From contig DBMN01000224.1 in NCBI GenBank assembly GCA_002298965.1, positions 1-25,254 on the forward strand: a stretch of DNA of 25,254 nucleotides, written 5' to 3'. The notes beneath the pieces are model-generated. The model was given only the letters and a program-made list of their open reading frames with translations. It ran no database searches and was not told the DNA's origin. The DNA comes from Rhizobiales bacterium UBA697 (GTDB lineage: Bacteria > Pseudomonadota > Alphaproteobacteria > Rhizobiales > Ancalomicrobiaceae). A program made the position numbers and the translations under genes. Below, one piece after another: positions 1 to 7,243 of the stretch; the stretch's first letter is position 1; each line of letters begins with the position of its first letter.

Positions 1-17
1 CGGCGGAGATCCCGCCG
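1..17. terminator. Small GC hairpin downstream of the CBS-domain gene
   Basis: A perfect 6-bp inverted repeat (CGGCGG, five-base loop, CCGCCG) lies just after the stop of the leftward CBS-domain gene. It may be part of its terminator. The sequence where a U-run would lie is outside the window, so this is weak. Confidence 0.25.
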
Positions 18-44
18 CGCCCCTCGTGTTTCGTCGGGCCGCCC

Positions 45-476
45 TCACGCCGTGGCGATGTAGGCCCGCATCTCGGCCGCCTCGCGCTCGGCGAGTTCGA
101 TGCGCCGGGCCACCACGTCGCCGATCGAGACGACGCCGATGAGCCGGTCCTCGCGCACCACCGGCATGTGGCGGAAGCGACCGGTGGTCATCCGCGCCAT
201 CACCTGATCGGTGGTCTCGCTCTCCGCGCAGGTGACGACCTTGGTCGACATGTAGGCGTCCGCCGGCCGGTCGAGCGCCGCGGCGCCCTCGGTGGCCAGC
301 GCCCGCACGATGTCGCGCTCCGACATGATGCCGGCGATCCGCCCGTGCGCGTCGATCAGCACCACGGCGCCGATCTTGTGCTCGGCGAGCGTCTCGCAGA
401 CCTCCCGCAGCGGCTGCTTCGGACCCATGGTGACGACCTGGCGCCCCTTGCGCGCCAGAATGGCCTGAACCGTCAT
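45..476 (-). CDS. Two-CBS-domain protein
   Basis: A 143-residue protein made almost wholly of a tandem CBS pair (a Bateman module): CBS1 about residues 8-62, ending in the GIMSERDIVRAL segment (49-60), and CBS2 about 76-130, with GVVSIGDVV (114-122). CBS pairs bind adenine nucleotides or related ligands. In stand-alone proteins of this size the target is usually unknown, and no catalytic or membrane domain is attached here. The start at 476 is chosen because GGGAGGA lies just upstream; the open frame extends 25 codons further, but that part does not resemble the family. It is separated from the rhomboid gene, which has the same direction, by 184 bases, so it probably has its own promoter. Family assignment is firm; biological role unknown. 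Confidence 0.9.
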   Translation of the reverse strand: MTVQAILARKGRQVVTMGPKQPLREVCETLAEHKIGAVVLIDAHGRIAGIMSERDIVRALATEGAAALDRPADAYMSTKVVTCAESETTDQVMARMTTGRFRHMPVVREDRLIGVVSIGDVVARRIELAEREAAEMRAYIATA

Positions 477-660
477 GAACGTTCCTCCCGTGAACGGGTT
501 CGCGATCGAACCGATTAGATCGATCTCCGGCGCCGCCCTCTGTCGGGGCATGTGATCGGTTCGTCCGGAGGCATGCGGTCATGATGCTTCCACCCGCCCC
601 CCCGTGCAAGGGGCAAGACGGCCATGACACTGCAATTCGAGGTCACGAAGTCGCGCGGCC

Positions 661-1371
661 TCACGCCACGTCGACGGACCGCCGGCGCCGCCGCTCGAAC
701 AGCGGAAAGCCCAGGAAACCCGCCAGGAATCCGCCGAGATGGGCACCCCAGGCGACGCCGCCCTCGGCGCCGATGATGCTCGCGCCGCCGAAGACCAGCA
801 CCAGATTGGCGATCACCAGCGCCGCGACGACACCACGCACGCGGGGATTGGAAAGCGATTCGACGATGCCCGGTGTCGGCATCCACGCCGGCTGGAAGAC
901 GAAGCGCAGCAGCGCGCCGAGAAGCCCCGACGCCAGCCCCGACGCCCCCATCATCGGCGCGTCGGACGCCCATTCGACGGCGAGATGGCCGAGCGCGCCG
1001 CCGACCGTCGCGAAGGCCGACAGGGCGAGGAAACGCCCCGACCCGAGCCGTGCCAGCACCGCCCGGCCGATCGCCGCGATCATCGCCACGTTGAGCAGGA
1101 CGTGCGCCCAGCCGTCGTGCAGCAGCGCATGGGTGAGGAGCGACCACGCCGCCGCCCCCTCGCCGCCCGGCCAGCCCGACGGTTCGATCTCGCGCAGCGG
1201 CACGAAGGCGAAGGCATAGACCAGCCACATGTCGAGGCGCGGGTCGAGGAACGGCCGGATCGCCGTGATCGCGATCGGCACCAGCGACATGATCATCAGG
1301 AGCCGCGGCAACAGGAAGATCGGTTCTCCCGCCGTCCCGCGCCCGAAGCCTTCGCCGCCGTCGCTCGTCAT
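661..1371 (-). CDS. Rhomboid family intramembrane serine protease
   Basis: A 236-residue polytopic membrane protein with a complete rhomboid active site. The nucleophile is Ser144 in GASG, the general base is His211 in the last helix (AHLGGFLAGFL), and the HALLHDGWAHVLLN segment (81-94) supplies the conserved histidines and the oxyanion asparagine Asn94. Rhomboids cleave transmembrane helices of substrate proteins within the inner membrane. The N-terminal 20 residues are polar and the C-terminus ends in an arginine run (227-231) expected to stay in the cytoplasm. The start at 1371 has AGGAG nine bases upstream. The substrate cannot be told from context. Conservation of serine and histidine suggests an active enzyme, not a pseudoprotease. 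Confidence 0.92.
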   Translation of the reverse strand: MTSDGGEGFGRGTAGEPIFLLPRLLMIMSLVPIAITAIRPFLDPRLDMWLVYAFAFVPLREIEPSGWPGGEGAAAWSLLTHALLHDGWAHVLLNVAMIAAIGRAVLARLGSGRFLALSAFATVGGALGHLAVEWASDAPMMGASGLASGLLGALLRFVFQPAWMPTPGIVESLSNPRVRGVVAALVIANLVLVFGGASIIGAEGGVAWGAHLGGFLAGFLGFPLFERRRRRSVDVA

Positions 1372-1707
1372 GTCGTCTCCTCGTCGGATGCGGCCGACCG
1401 ATGCCCGGTTCCGCCCTTCCTCCCAGCCGATATGGGCCGCGCGCGCCCGCGCGGCAAGCGGCGTTTCGTTTCGGACCGGGCAAACCGGCACGACCTTCGC
1501 AAGTGTTGACGAGAAGTGAATGCGCGAAGCGCGTTTTCGTCCCGTTTCGGTACACGGTTCGTGCCGTTGCGGGTCCGACGACGCGGGGAGCGCGGGGAAA
1601 TCGGCCGTCGTCGGTCGGCGAACCGACGAGGGCCCGTTCGAGACCACCCGTCCCGTCCTGGGGCAGGAGTCTCGATCGGGGACCGACGTGCCGACAGGGG
1701 GATTGCA
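1372..1707. other. Divergent intergenic region, rhomboid / PAS_5 gene
   Basis: A stretch of 336 bases between two genes transcribed away from each other. It must hold both promoters and 5' leaders. I see no convincing -35/-10 pair, no long inverted repeat and no small gene with a ribosome-binding site. A TTGACG at 1505-1510 has no -10 at the right distance. Confidence 0.5.
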
Positions 1708-2418
1708 ATGAAGCATGCCGCCACGCGGGAACTCTACGATTACTGGCAGCGGTTGCGGGGCAGCCGGCCGGCGCCCGATCGCACCGAGATCGAGCCCTCG
1801 GACATGCGTCGCATCCTCGGCGACACGTTCATCCTCGAGGCCGACCGCCGCGACGGCTACACCTTCCGCCTCGCCGGCACCCGCGTCTGCGCGCTCTTCG
1901 GCCGCGAGCTGAAGGGCCGCGACTTCCTCGACTTCTTCCAGGGCAAGGACCGCGAGGCGATCGCCACGCTGCTCGCCGCCGTGTCGCAGGATGCCGCCGC
2001 CGCCGTCTTCGGGTTCGAGGGCCGCTCCGCCCACGACCGCACCCTGCCCTGCGAGGTCCTGCTGCTGCCGATCCGCCAGAAGGGCGAAGGCTTCACCCGC
2101 GTGCTCGGCTCGCTGGCGCCGATGAGCGATCCCTATTGGATCGGCATCCACCCGCTGATGACGCAGAAACTGTCGAGCCTGCGCCTGATCTGGCCGGACG
2201 AGCGTCCGACCTTCCTGCTGCGCGGCGACCAGGTCCGCGGAGATCATGTCCGCGACGATCGCATCGACCACGACGCCGTCGATTTCGTCACGCCCACCCG
2301 CGGGGATCGCCCGCCGACGGTCTTCCGCCCGATGTCCCGCCCGCCGATGACGCTCGCCGGCGAACGCCGCGTCGGCCATCTCGTCGTGCTCGACGGCGGA
2401 AAGTCGATGAACGATTGA
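1708..2418 (+). CDS. PAS_5 family protein
   Basis: A 236-residue soluble protein whose first roughly 150 residues match the PAS_5 (PF07310) pattern of alphaproteobacteria: an N-terminal helix with LYDYWQRLRG, then a segment with MRRILGDTFILE, then the PAS core with YTFRLAGTRVCALFGRELKG. The C-terminal 70 residues are rich in Arg, Asp and Pro and look disordered. No kinase, GGDEF or DNA-binding domain is attached, so it is probably a stand-alone sensor or adaptor. The start at 1708 follows AGGGGG. It sits immediately upstream of the PilZ gene in the same direction, with 92 bases between. Recalled from family knowledge: PAS_5 and PilZ genes are often neighbours in rhizobia, and a cell-envelope or cell-cycle role is possible but unproven. 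Confidence 0.85.
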   Translation: MKHAATRELYDYWQRLRGSRPAPDRTEIEPSDMRRILGDTFILEADRRDGYTFRLAGTRVCALFGRELKGRDFLDFFQGKDREAIATLLAAVSQDAAAAVFGFEGRSAHDRTLPCEVLLLPIRQKGEGFTRVLGSLAPMSDPYWIGIHPLMTQKLSSLRLIWPDERPTFLLRGDQVRGDHVRDDRIDHDAVDFVTPTRGDRPPTVFRPMSRPPMTLAGERRVGHLVVLDGGKSMND

Positions 2419-2423
2419 CCCGA

Positions 2424-2441
2424 GGGCAGATATTACTGCCC
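2424..2441. promoter_or_regulatory. Inverted repeat between the PAS_5 and PilZ genes
   Basis: GGGCAG and CTGCCC flank a six-base AT spacer (ATATTA), six bases after the PAS_5 stop and about 70 before the PilZ start. The perfect arms with an AT centre look like a dyad binding site for a regulator. It could instead be a weak terminator hairpin, but no U-run follows. Confidence 0.35.
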
Positions 2442-2510
2442 GAAGGCAACCCCCGGTTAACCACCCGAGCCTAAGGTCATTGGCGAAACACGCGTTCGCC
2501 GAGGCCGCCC

Positions 2511-3125
2511 ATGCGCTCCGTCAACCCTTCGATCCGTAGAGAGCCGGCTGCGGTCACCGACCGCCGCCGTCATCAGCGGGTCAAGGTGAATGTCCTCGGC
2601 CGCTGCATGCTCGAGGACCGCCGCGAATTCCCCTGCCAGGTGGTCGACATGTCGCCCGGCGGTGCCGCCGTGATGATCCCGGCGGTGGCCCGTCTGGGCG
2701 AGCGCGTCGTCGCCTATCTCGACCACATCGGTCGTGTCGAGGGCCGCGTCGCCCGCCTCATCGACGGCGGCTTCGCCATGACGCTGTCGATGACCGACCG
2801 CAAGCGCGACAAGCTCGCCAACCAGCTGACCTGGCTCGCCAACCGCCACATCCTCAACCTGCCCGAGGATCGTCGCCACGAGCGCTTCAGCCCGCGCAAC
2901 CCCTTCTCCAAGCTGGTGCTGGCCGACGGCACCGAGCTGCGCTGCCGCATCATCGACGTCTCGCCGTCGGGCGCCGCCGTCCACCTCGACCGTCGCGTCG
3001 AGGTCGGCACGCCGGTCATCCTCGGCGTCATGCGCGGCCGCGTCGTGCGCGCCTTCGACGAGGGCGTGGCGATCGAGTTCTCGATCGTCCACGAGCTCGA
3101 CACGCTCAAGACCTTCTTCTCCTGA
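2511..3125 (+). CDS. Tandem PilZ-domain protein (putative c-di-GMP receptor)
   Basis: A 204-residue soluble protein with two PilZ domains. The first has an arginine box at residues 18-23 (RRRHQR) and a DMSPGGA motif at 46-52. The second has RRHER at 121-125 and DVSPSGA at 149-155. PilZ domains bind cyclic di-GMP through the RxxxR and [D/N]xSxxG motifs, and both copies keep these residues, so two ligand sites are plausible. No enzymatic output domain is present, so it would act by protein-protein contact on motility, cell-cycle or polysaccharide functions. The start at 2511 is the first in-frame ATG of the domain-bearing frame; the ribosome-binding site (GAGG about 8 bases upstream) is modest. 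A hairpin terminator follows at 3161. Confidence 0.92.
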   Translation: MRSVNPSIRREPAAVTDRRRHQRVKVNVLGRCMLEDRREFPCQVVDMSPGGAAVMIPAVARLGERVVAYLDHIGRVEGRVARLIDGGFAMTLSMTDRKRDKLANQLTWLANRHILNLPEDRRHERFSPRNPFSKLVLADGTELRCRIIDVSPSGAAVHLDRRVEVGTPVILGVMRGRVVRAFDEGVAIEFSIVHELDTLKTFFS

Positions 3126-3160
3126 AGATTGCACCGCCCACATCAGCACTTCATTCACGA

Positions 3161-3193
3161 AGACCGCCGGAGACCTTGCGTCACCGGCGGTCT
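3161..3193 (+). terminator. Hairpin terminator after the PilZ gene
   Basis: A perfect 10-bp stem (AGACCGCCGG / CCGGCGGTCT) with a 13-base loop starts 36 bases after the PilZ stop. The following sequence is only moderately T-rich (CCTCGTTCGT), so termination may be partial. Confidence 0.55.
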
Positions 3194-3470
3194 CCTCGTT
3201 CGTCGCCCATCACCACAAGCCATTGAAAAACATGGAGATGATCGGAGATGACCGGCGTCGTCCGGCGATCCGTCGCATTTGAGGCGAATTCGTCGAAAAA
3301 CCGCCGTCCGATCTTCAACCGCCCGCAAGTCGGCCCTGCCATTCTGCCCCTGTCGAAGGAGACGAGCGGCCCAGAGCCCCGGCCCCGGAGACACGAGGAG
3401 AGGAAGAGTTCCCTAGCGCGGGTCCGGTCGCGTCCCCACCCTCCCCGTCCCCAGTCGATCGGGTCCGCAA

Positions 3471-3509
3471 CGAACGGGCCGGCATCCTCCCCGATGCCGG
3501 CCCGATTCG
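3471..3509 (-). terminator. Hairpin terminator after the carbonic-anhydrase-like gene
   Basis: An 11-bp stem (core GGGCCGGCAT / ATGCCGGCCC) with an eight-base loop extends by four more pairs past one bulged A. It lies six bases beyond the stop of the leftward gene. Downstream on the minus strand the T content is low. Confidence 0.55.
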
Positions 3510-3515
3510 TATGTC

Positions 3516-4043
3516 TCAGGCCTTCTCGAGCCCCGCGGCGAAACGGGCGGCATTGCGCACGTAGCCCTCGGCCGACTTGCCGATCCGCGCCACCGCCTCG
3601 GCGTCGAGCGTGCGGATCGCCTTGGCCGGCGCACCGACGATCAGCGAATTGTCGGGATATTCCTTGCCCTCGGTGATCAACGCCCCGGCGCCGACCAGCG
3701 AGTTGGCGCCGATCTTCGCGCCGTTGAGGATGGTCGCGCCCATGCCGATCAGCGTGTTGTCGCCGATGGTGCAGCCGTGCAGCGTCACCCGGTGGCCGAT
3801 GGTGCAGTTCGCGCCGATGACCAGTGGATAGCCCATGTCGGTGTGCAGCACCGACTGGTCCTGGACGTTGGAGCCCTCGCCGATCTCGATCCACTCGTTG
3901 TCGCCGCGCAGCACCGCGCCGAACCAGACGCTCGCCCGCGCCTTCAGCCGCACCCGTCCGATCAGCTCGGCCGACGGCGCCACCCAGCTCGTGCCGTCCG
4001 GCGCCAGTTCCGGGGTGATGCCGTCGAGCTTCCAAATCGTCAT
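3516..4043 (-). CDS. Gamma-carbonic-anhydrase-like hexapeptide-repeat protein
   Basis: A 175-residue left-handed beta-helix protein with hexapeptide repeats through residues 20-140 ([I/V]G-type turns such as IGANCTIG, IGDNTLIG and IGANSLVG). Three histidines in the gamma-carbonic anhydrase arrangement, His67, His84 and His89 (VLHTD ... IGHRVTLHG), would bind zinc between subunits of a trimer. It resembles the YrdA/PaaY/CaiE group, whose members range from true carbonic anhydrases to thioesterases, so carbonic anhydrase activity is inferred, not certain. The start at 4043 is supported by GAGGAG and GAGAGAG upstream. It follows the chemoreceptor gene in the same direction after 83 bases. Confidence 0.9.
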   Translation of the reverse strand: MTIWKLDGITPELAPDGTSWVAPSAELIGRVRLKARASVWFGAVLRGDNEWIEIGEGSNVQDQSVLHTDMGYPLVIGANCTIGHRVTLHGCTIGDNTLIGMGATILNGAKIGANSLVGAGALITEGKEYPDNSLIVGAPAKAIRTLDAEAVARIGKSAEGYVRNAARFAAGLEKA

Positions 4044-4080
4044 CTCTCTCGCTCCTCGTCCGATCGCGACGCGGCGAGAG

Positions 4081-4104
4081 TGCGGGGCGCGCGCGCCCCC
4101 CGCA
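4081..4104 (-). terminator. GC hairpin between the chemoreceptor and carbonic-anhydrase-like genes
   Basis: TGCGGGGCGC pairs with GCGCCCCCCGCA apart from unmatched C residues, giving a very stable GC hairpin 23 bases after the chemoreceptor stop. No T-run follows on the minus strand, so it could be a Rho-assisted terminator or an mRNA-stabilising hairpin. Confidence 0.3.
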
Positions 4105-4126
4105 AGCGGGAAAGACGACGAAGCCG

Positions 4127-5512
4127 TCAGCGCCGGCGGGCGATCAGCCGGTCGAGCTCGGCGACGACGGCGCCCGAGGCGGCGTCCATCGCCGCATAGG
4201 CCAGGGCAGCGGCCTCGCGATCGCCGCGCAGCATCGCGTCGGCGACCCTGCGGCCGTTCTCGTGCACCGCCGCATGCGGCTTCTCCAGCGCGGCGAAGGC
4301 GGGGTGACGGCGGATGCTCTCGTCGACGACGGAGGCATACCACTTGCCGAGCCGGCACTCGCGGTGATCGCCGAGTTCGGTCGGCTTCAGCGTCTTGATG
4401 CCGACCATCACTTCCGCCAGCCGCTTCTTCCACAGGAAATGGTCGGCCTTGGCGCGGTAGAGCACCATGTCGGGGATGTTGAAGCCGTCGGTCAGCGCGA
4501 ACTGCTCGACCACCGTGACCTCGCAATGGCCGATCGAACGGTTGACGCCGTCGGCATGGCCGCTCGCCTCGCGGGCGTGGCGCTCGATGGCATGGACGCC
4601 GCCGGAGATCTCCTCGACCGCGGCCGACTGTTCGCCGAGCACGCCGGCGATGGCCTCCATCCGCCCGGCGCTCTCCGAGACCGAGCTGCGCAGCGCCTCG
4701 ATGCGCTCGCGCGCCAGATCGGAACGGCCGACGCTCTCGTCGACGAGACCGGCGACCTGTTCGATCGAGCTGGCGAGCTCGTGCACGTGCTCGTCGAGCC
4801 GGGCGATGCGCTGGCGGATGTCGTCGGTCGCCTTCTGCGTCTGGCCGGAGAGGTTCTTGACCTCGGCCGCGACGACGGCGAAGCCGCGCCCCGCCTCGCC
4901 GGCCCGCGCCGCCTCGATGGTGGCGTTGAGGGCGAGGAGATTGGTCTGCTGCGCCAGCGCCTCGATCGTCGCCACGAAGGTCGAGATCTGCCCGGCGGCG
5001 GTGACCAGCTGTTCGGAGGCCGCGTTCATCCGGCCGAAGCTGTCGCCGATCGAGCGCGAGGCGTCGGCCGCGGCGAGGCTCGCCGCCACGCCTTCCGACG
5101 AGGCGGCCGAGGCCTCGTGCATCGCCTGCGACACGGCGCCGGCATTGGCGGTGATCTGGCGGATCGAGGCGGTCAGTTCCTCGACGCCGGCGGCCATGAC
5201 GCTCGCGCGCTCGGCGGTGTCGCGCACCGATCCGGTGATCATGGCGGCGGCCGCCATCGCCTCCGAGGCGTTCATCGAATAGGCGACGGTGTTGGTCAGC
5301 ATCGCGCCGTCGCGGGAGGCGACCGCCGCGTCGAGCATCCGCATCGCCTCGACCACCATCGGCGGCAGCGTCACGGCGTCCGGCAGGGGGCGACGGGCGG
5401 CGACGGCGGCGAGCGCGGCCACGACCTCGGTCGGATCGATGCCGCGCGGCATGTCCTCCCCCACCGACTGGTTGCGAACGGGAGACTTGGTCATACGCGA
5501 CAAGAGCGACAT
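4127..5512 (-). CDS. Soluble methyl-accepting chemotaxis protein with C-terminal CZB zinc-binding domain
   Basis: A 461-residue chemoreceptor with no transmembrane helix and no periplasmic domain. The conserved MCP hairpin tip lies at 189-215 (QTNLLALNATIEAARAGEAG...), inside a long helical signalling domain at about 80-330. The C-terminal 110 residues form a CZB domain: His358 followed by W361, Cys386 in CRLGKWY, and His413/His417 in HAAVH. These give the 3His/1Cys zinc site known from this family, which in studied members senses zinc or hypochlorite. The protein should signal to CheA/CheW from the cytoplasm, but no che genes are in the window. The start at 5512 has AAGGAAGAAG upstream; the next ATG (5494) has no ribosome-binding site. 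Confidence 0.93.
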   Translation of the reverse strand: MSLLSRMTKSPVRNQSVGEDMPRGIDPTEVVAALAAVAARRPLPDAVTLPPMVVEAMRMLDAAVASRDGAMLTNTVAYSMNASEAMAAAAMITGSVRDTAERASVMAAGVEELTASIRQITANAGAVSQAMHEASAASSEGVAASLAAADASRSIGDSFGRMNAASEQLVTAAGQISTFVATIEALAQQTNLLALNATIEAARAGEAGRGFAVVAAEVKNLSGQTQKATDDIRQRIARLDEHVHELASSIEQVAGLVDESVGRSDLARERIEALRSSVSESAGRMEAIAGVLGEQSAAVEEISGGVHAIERHAREASGHADGVNRSIGHCEVTVVEQFALTDGFNIPDMVLYRAKADHFLWKKRLAEVMVGIKTLKPTELGDHRECRLGKWYASVVDESIRRHPAFAALEKPHAAVHENGRRVADAMLRGDREAAALAYAAMDAASGAVVAELDRLIARRR

Positions 5513-5650
5513 TCTGATCTTCTTCCTTACCCGGAACCGGTCGCCTTGATGGTCGAGTTTGGTTGACGAAAGGTTTCCGGGCAAAGACGAATTTCCCGTT
5601 CGGCGCACCCTCTCGTCACGCTTCTTCGCAAGCAGATCGAACAGACGACG

Positions 5651-5674
5651 AAAAAAGCGGCCCGGAGGCCGCTT
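5651..5674 (-). terminator. Rho-independent terminator
   Basis: Read on the minus strand, AAGCGGCC, a four-base loop and GGCCGCTT are followed by a run of T (six in all, including the end of the stem). It lies 36 bases after the stop of the small membrane protein gene and separates it from the chemoreceptor gene. This is one of the clearest intrinsic terminators in the window. Confidence 0.85.
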
Positions 5675-5709
5675 CGCGTCGCATCTCTTCAGTGAAATAT
5701 TTGTCGCGC

Positions 5710-6039
5710 TCAGAGGATGCCGTTGCGCATCGCCAGCGCCAGCTGCACCACGACGATGCCCGAGCACAGGCTCCAGCCCGCCGCGATGGCGGTCGAGGCG
5801 ACCAGCCAGCCGACCGGACGCTGCTCGATCATGCGGCCGCGGATGGCGTTGCGCATGATGATGAAGGGGCCGGCGAAGGCACACAGCGCGATGTTCACCA
5901 CGCCGCGCCACAGGTTGCTCAACTCCATGGCGAAGCTGACCGGACGGTCGGTCACCAGGGTGTAGAACGAAGACAGGAGACCGGCGGCGACGAAGCCGCA
6001 GGTGGTCGCATAGGCCGCGATCGCCAACTCGAACAACAT
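5710..6039 (-). CDS. Small three-helix membrane protein, conserved hypothetical
   Basis: A 109-residue protein with three likely transmembrane helices at about residues 2-28, 43-66 and 76-102, separated by short loops (LVTDRPVS and a basic IRGRMIEQRP). The basic second loop suggests it faces the cytoplasm. I do not recognise a named function; it resembles uncharacterised rhizobial membrane proteins. The start at 6039 has GAGG at a good distance (CGAGGCAC-ATG). It is a single-gene unit: an intrinsic terminator follows, and a CtrA-type box lies only 20 bases upstream. Coding is supported by strong third-position G/C bias and the clean regulatory context. Confidence 0.8.
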   Translation of the reverse strand: MLFELAIAAYATTCGFVAAGLLSSFYTLVTDRPVSFAMELSNLWRGVVNIALCAFAGPFIIMRNAIRGRMIEQRPVGWLVASTAIAAGWSLCSGIVVVQLALAMRNGIL

Positions 6040-6058
6040 GGTGCCTCGATACGCAGAG

Positions 6059-6074
6059 TTAACGCTTTATTAAC
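6059..6074. promoter_or_regulatory. CtrA-type binding box (TTAA-N7-TTAAC)
   Basis: TTAA, seven bases, then TTAAC is an exact match to the alphaproteobacterial CtrA consensus. Because the left side reads GTTAA, the match also holds on the minus strand. It lies in the 139-base divergent region, 20 bases from the minus-strand start at 6039 and 105 from the plus-strand start at 6179. A TTAAC half site follows at 6143. For the minus gene the box is so close to the start codon that it would repress or drive an almost leaderless transcript; for the plus gene the spacing suits activation. Confidence 0.55.
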
Positions 6075-6178
6075 GTCTACCACGCCCCTCTCGTTTCGTC
6101 GCCCCTCGTCTCGGGCCCGAGGCACGCGACTTCGCATCAGGGTTAACTTGCGCGCCGCCCGCCGGGACCGCCGCCGCG

Positions 6179-6844
6179 ATGAGCAGGACCACCTGGATCT
6201 CCGCCGCCGTCGCCGCCCTCCTCGCCGTGGGCCTCGCCCTGTGGCGCGCCGACCTGGGCCGCGAGACGACCGAGACCTCGTCCGAACCGATCGCCGTCAC
6301 CGTCGCCGGCCTCGCGCTGCACGTGCCGAAGAACGCGATCCGTTTCCCCGCCCAGCGCCGCGCCGGCGCCCAGGAGCGCCTCGACGTCGCGTTGCTGCCG
6401 CCGGCCTGGACCGGACGCACGACGGCGGACGCCGAACGCTTCGACGCGCCCGCGGAGAGCTCCGACGTGGTCTGGGTGACGATCCGCCCGGCCGGCGAGA
6501 CGCAGGACTCCGCCGAACGGCTGGCGACGGTCCATGCGCGCCTGTTCGTCGACGAGCCGCTCCCCGCCGATCCCGATCTCGGTCTCGTCGGACGCAGGCT
6601 GTCGCCGAAGGCCGGCTATGCGGGGGAGGAAGTGTGGTTCGAACCGGGCGCGGTGCGCCCCTTCGCCGTGCGCTGCTACCCGCTGGCGCCCGAAGCGCCG
6701 CCGGCGACCTGCATCGGCGACGAGAAGATCGGGCCGCTCCTGGTGGAGAAGCGCTTCGCGCGCGCGGCGCTGGGCCGCTGGCGCGAGATCCGCGACGGCC
6801 TCGCCGCCCGCCTCGCCGACTGGGGGATCGCCCCCGATCGTTGA
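6179..6844 (+). CDS. Membrane-anchored or exported protein of unknown function
   Basis: A 221-residue protein with an N-terminal hydrophobic segment (about residues 6-22) serving as a signal anchor or uncleaved signal peptide, followed by a soluble domain. The soluble part contains two cysteines close together (RCYPLAPEAPPATCIGDEK) that could form a disulphide in the periplasm, and an acidic, proline-rich middle. I do not recognise the family. The start at 6179 is chosen because the hydrophobic segment begins at once, but the ribosome-binding site is poor. It ends 37 bases before the convergent DUF3126 gene. Third-position G/C bias supports coding. Confidence 0.7.
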   Translation: MSRTTWISAAVAALLAVGLALWRADLGRETTETSSEPIAVTVAGLALHVPKNAIRFPAQRRAGAQERLDVALLPPAWTGRTTADAERFDAPAESSDVVWVTIRPAGETQDSAERLATVHARLFVDEPLPADPDLGLVGRRLSPKAGYAGEEVWFEPGAVRPFAVRCYPLAPEAPPATCIGDEKIGPLLVEKRFARAALGRWREIRDGLAARLADWGIAPDR

Positions 6845-6881
6845 GGCGCCGCGACGAACCGCCGGGCGGAGATCGAGGGTA

Positions 6882-7094
6882 TCAGCCTTCCAGGTCCATC
6901 TCGAGGATGGCCATCTGGAGGTTCCAGGAGATCTCGCCGTCTTCCTCGTCGCGATAGATCACCGCCACGAACTCGTCGCCGATGAAGACCTCGGCCGAGT
7001 CCTTCTTCTTCGGACGGGCGACGACCTTGATCGTGTCGAGTTCGAACTTGCCCCGAAGGTAGGTCTGCAGCTTGGCGAGTTCGGTCTTGTCCAC
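6882..7094 (-). CDS. DUF3126 family protein
   Basis: A 70-residue protein starting with GTG (VDKTELAKLQTYL) preceded by GGAG at nine bases. It consists of one small alpha/beta domain with an N-terminal helix, the basic strand VVARPKKKD, then EVFIGDEFVAVIYRDEEDG and a C-terminal helical end. It matches the DUF3126 family of alphaproteobacteria in length and pattern; function is unknown. As I recall, the family is typically encoded directly downstream of cysE in rhizobia, as here (149 bases after it, same direction), which hints at a link to cysteine or sulphur metabolism. This is inference from context only. Confidence 0.85.
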   Translation of the reverse strand: MDKTELAKLQTYLRGKFELDTIKVVARPKKKDSAEVFIGDEFVAVIYRDEEDGEISWNLQMAILEMDLEG

Positions 7095-7243
7095 GGTAGG
7101 GCTCCGATCGTGTTGGTGGGCCGCGCCCGACGCGGGCGGCGGCTTCGGGGGGCAGCTTTTGGCACGCGCCGCCGCCCCAGTCAAAGGGCTCCGCTGCCCG
7201 AAAGACGGGCGCCCGATCGCGAACGACGCGAGAGGCCGCCCGC

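Larger units (their letters stand above)
3126..3515. other. Convergent intergenic region
   Basis: These 390 bases lie between two convergent genes. They contain one hairpin at each end (3161-3193 and 3471-3509), which fit as terminators of the PilZ gene and of the carbonic-anhydrase-like gene. The middle (about 3200-3470) has no frame with a convincing start or family resemblance. It includes a slightly more AT-rich patch around 3220-3320. Confidence 0.5.

Noticed and set aside
1505..1533. A TTGACG as promoter in the rhizobial rhomboid/PAS gap
   Set aside because: No acceptable -10 at 16-18 bases.
3248..3676. A 142-codon plus-strand frame with a GGAG next to its ATG
   Set aside because: The GGAG touches the start codon, the frame runs antisense into the carbonic-anhydrase-like gene, and two terminators lie within it.
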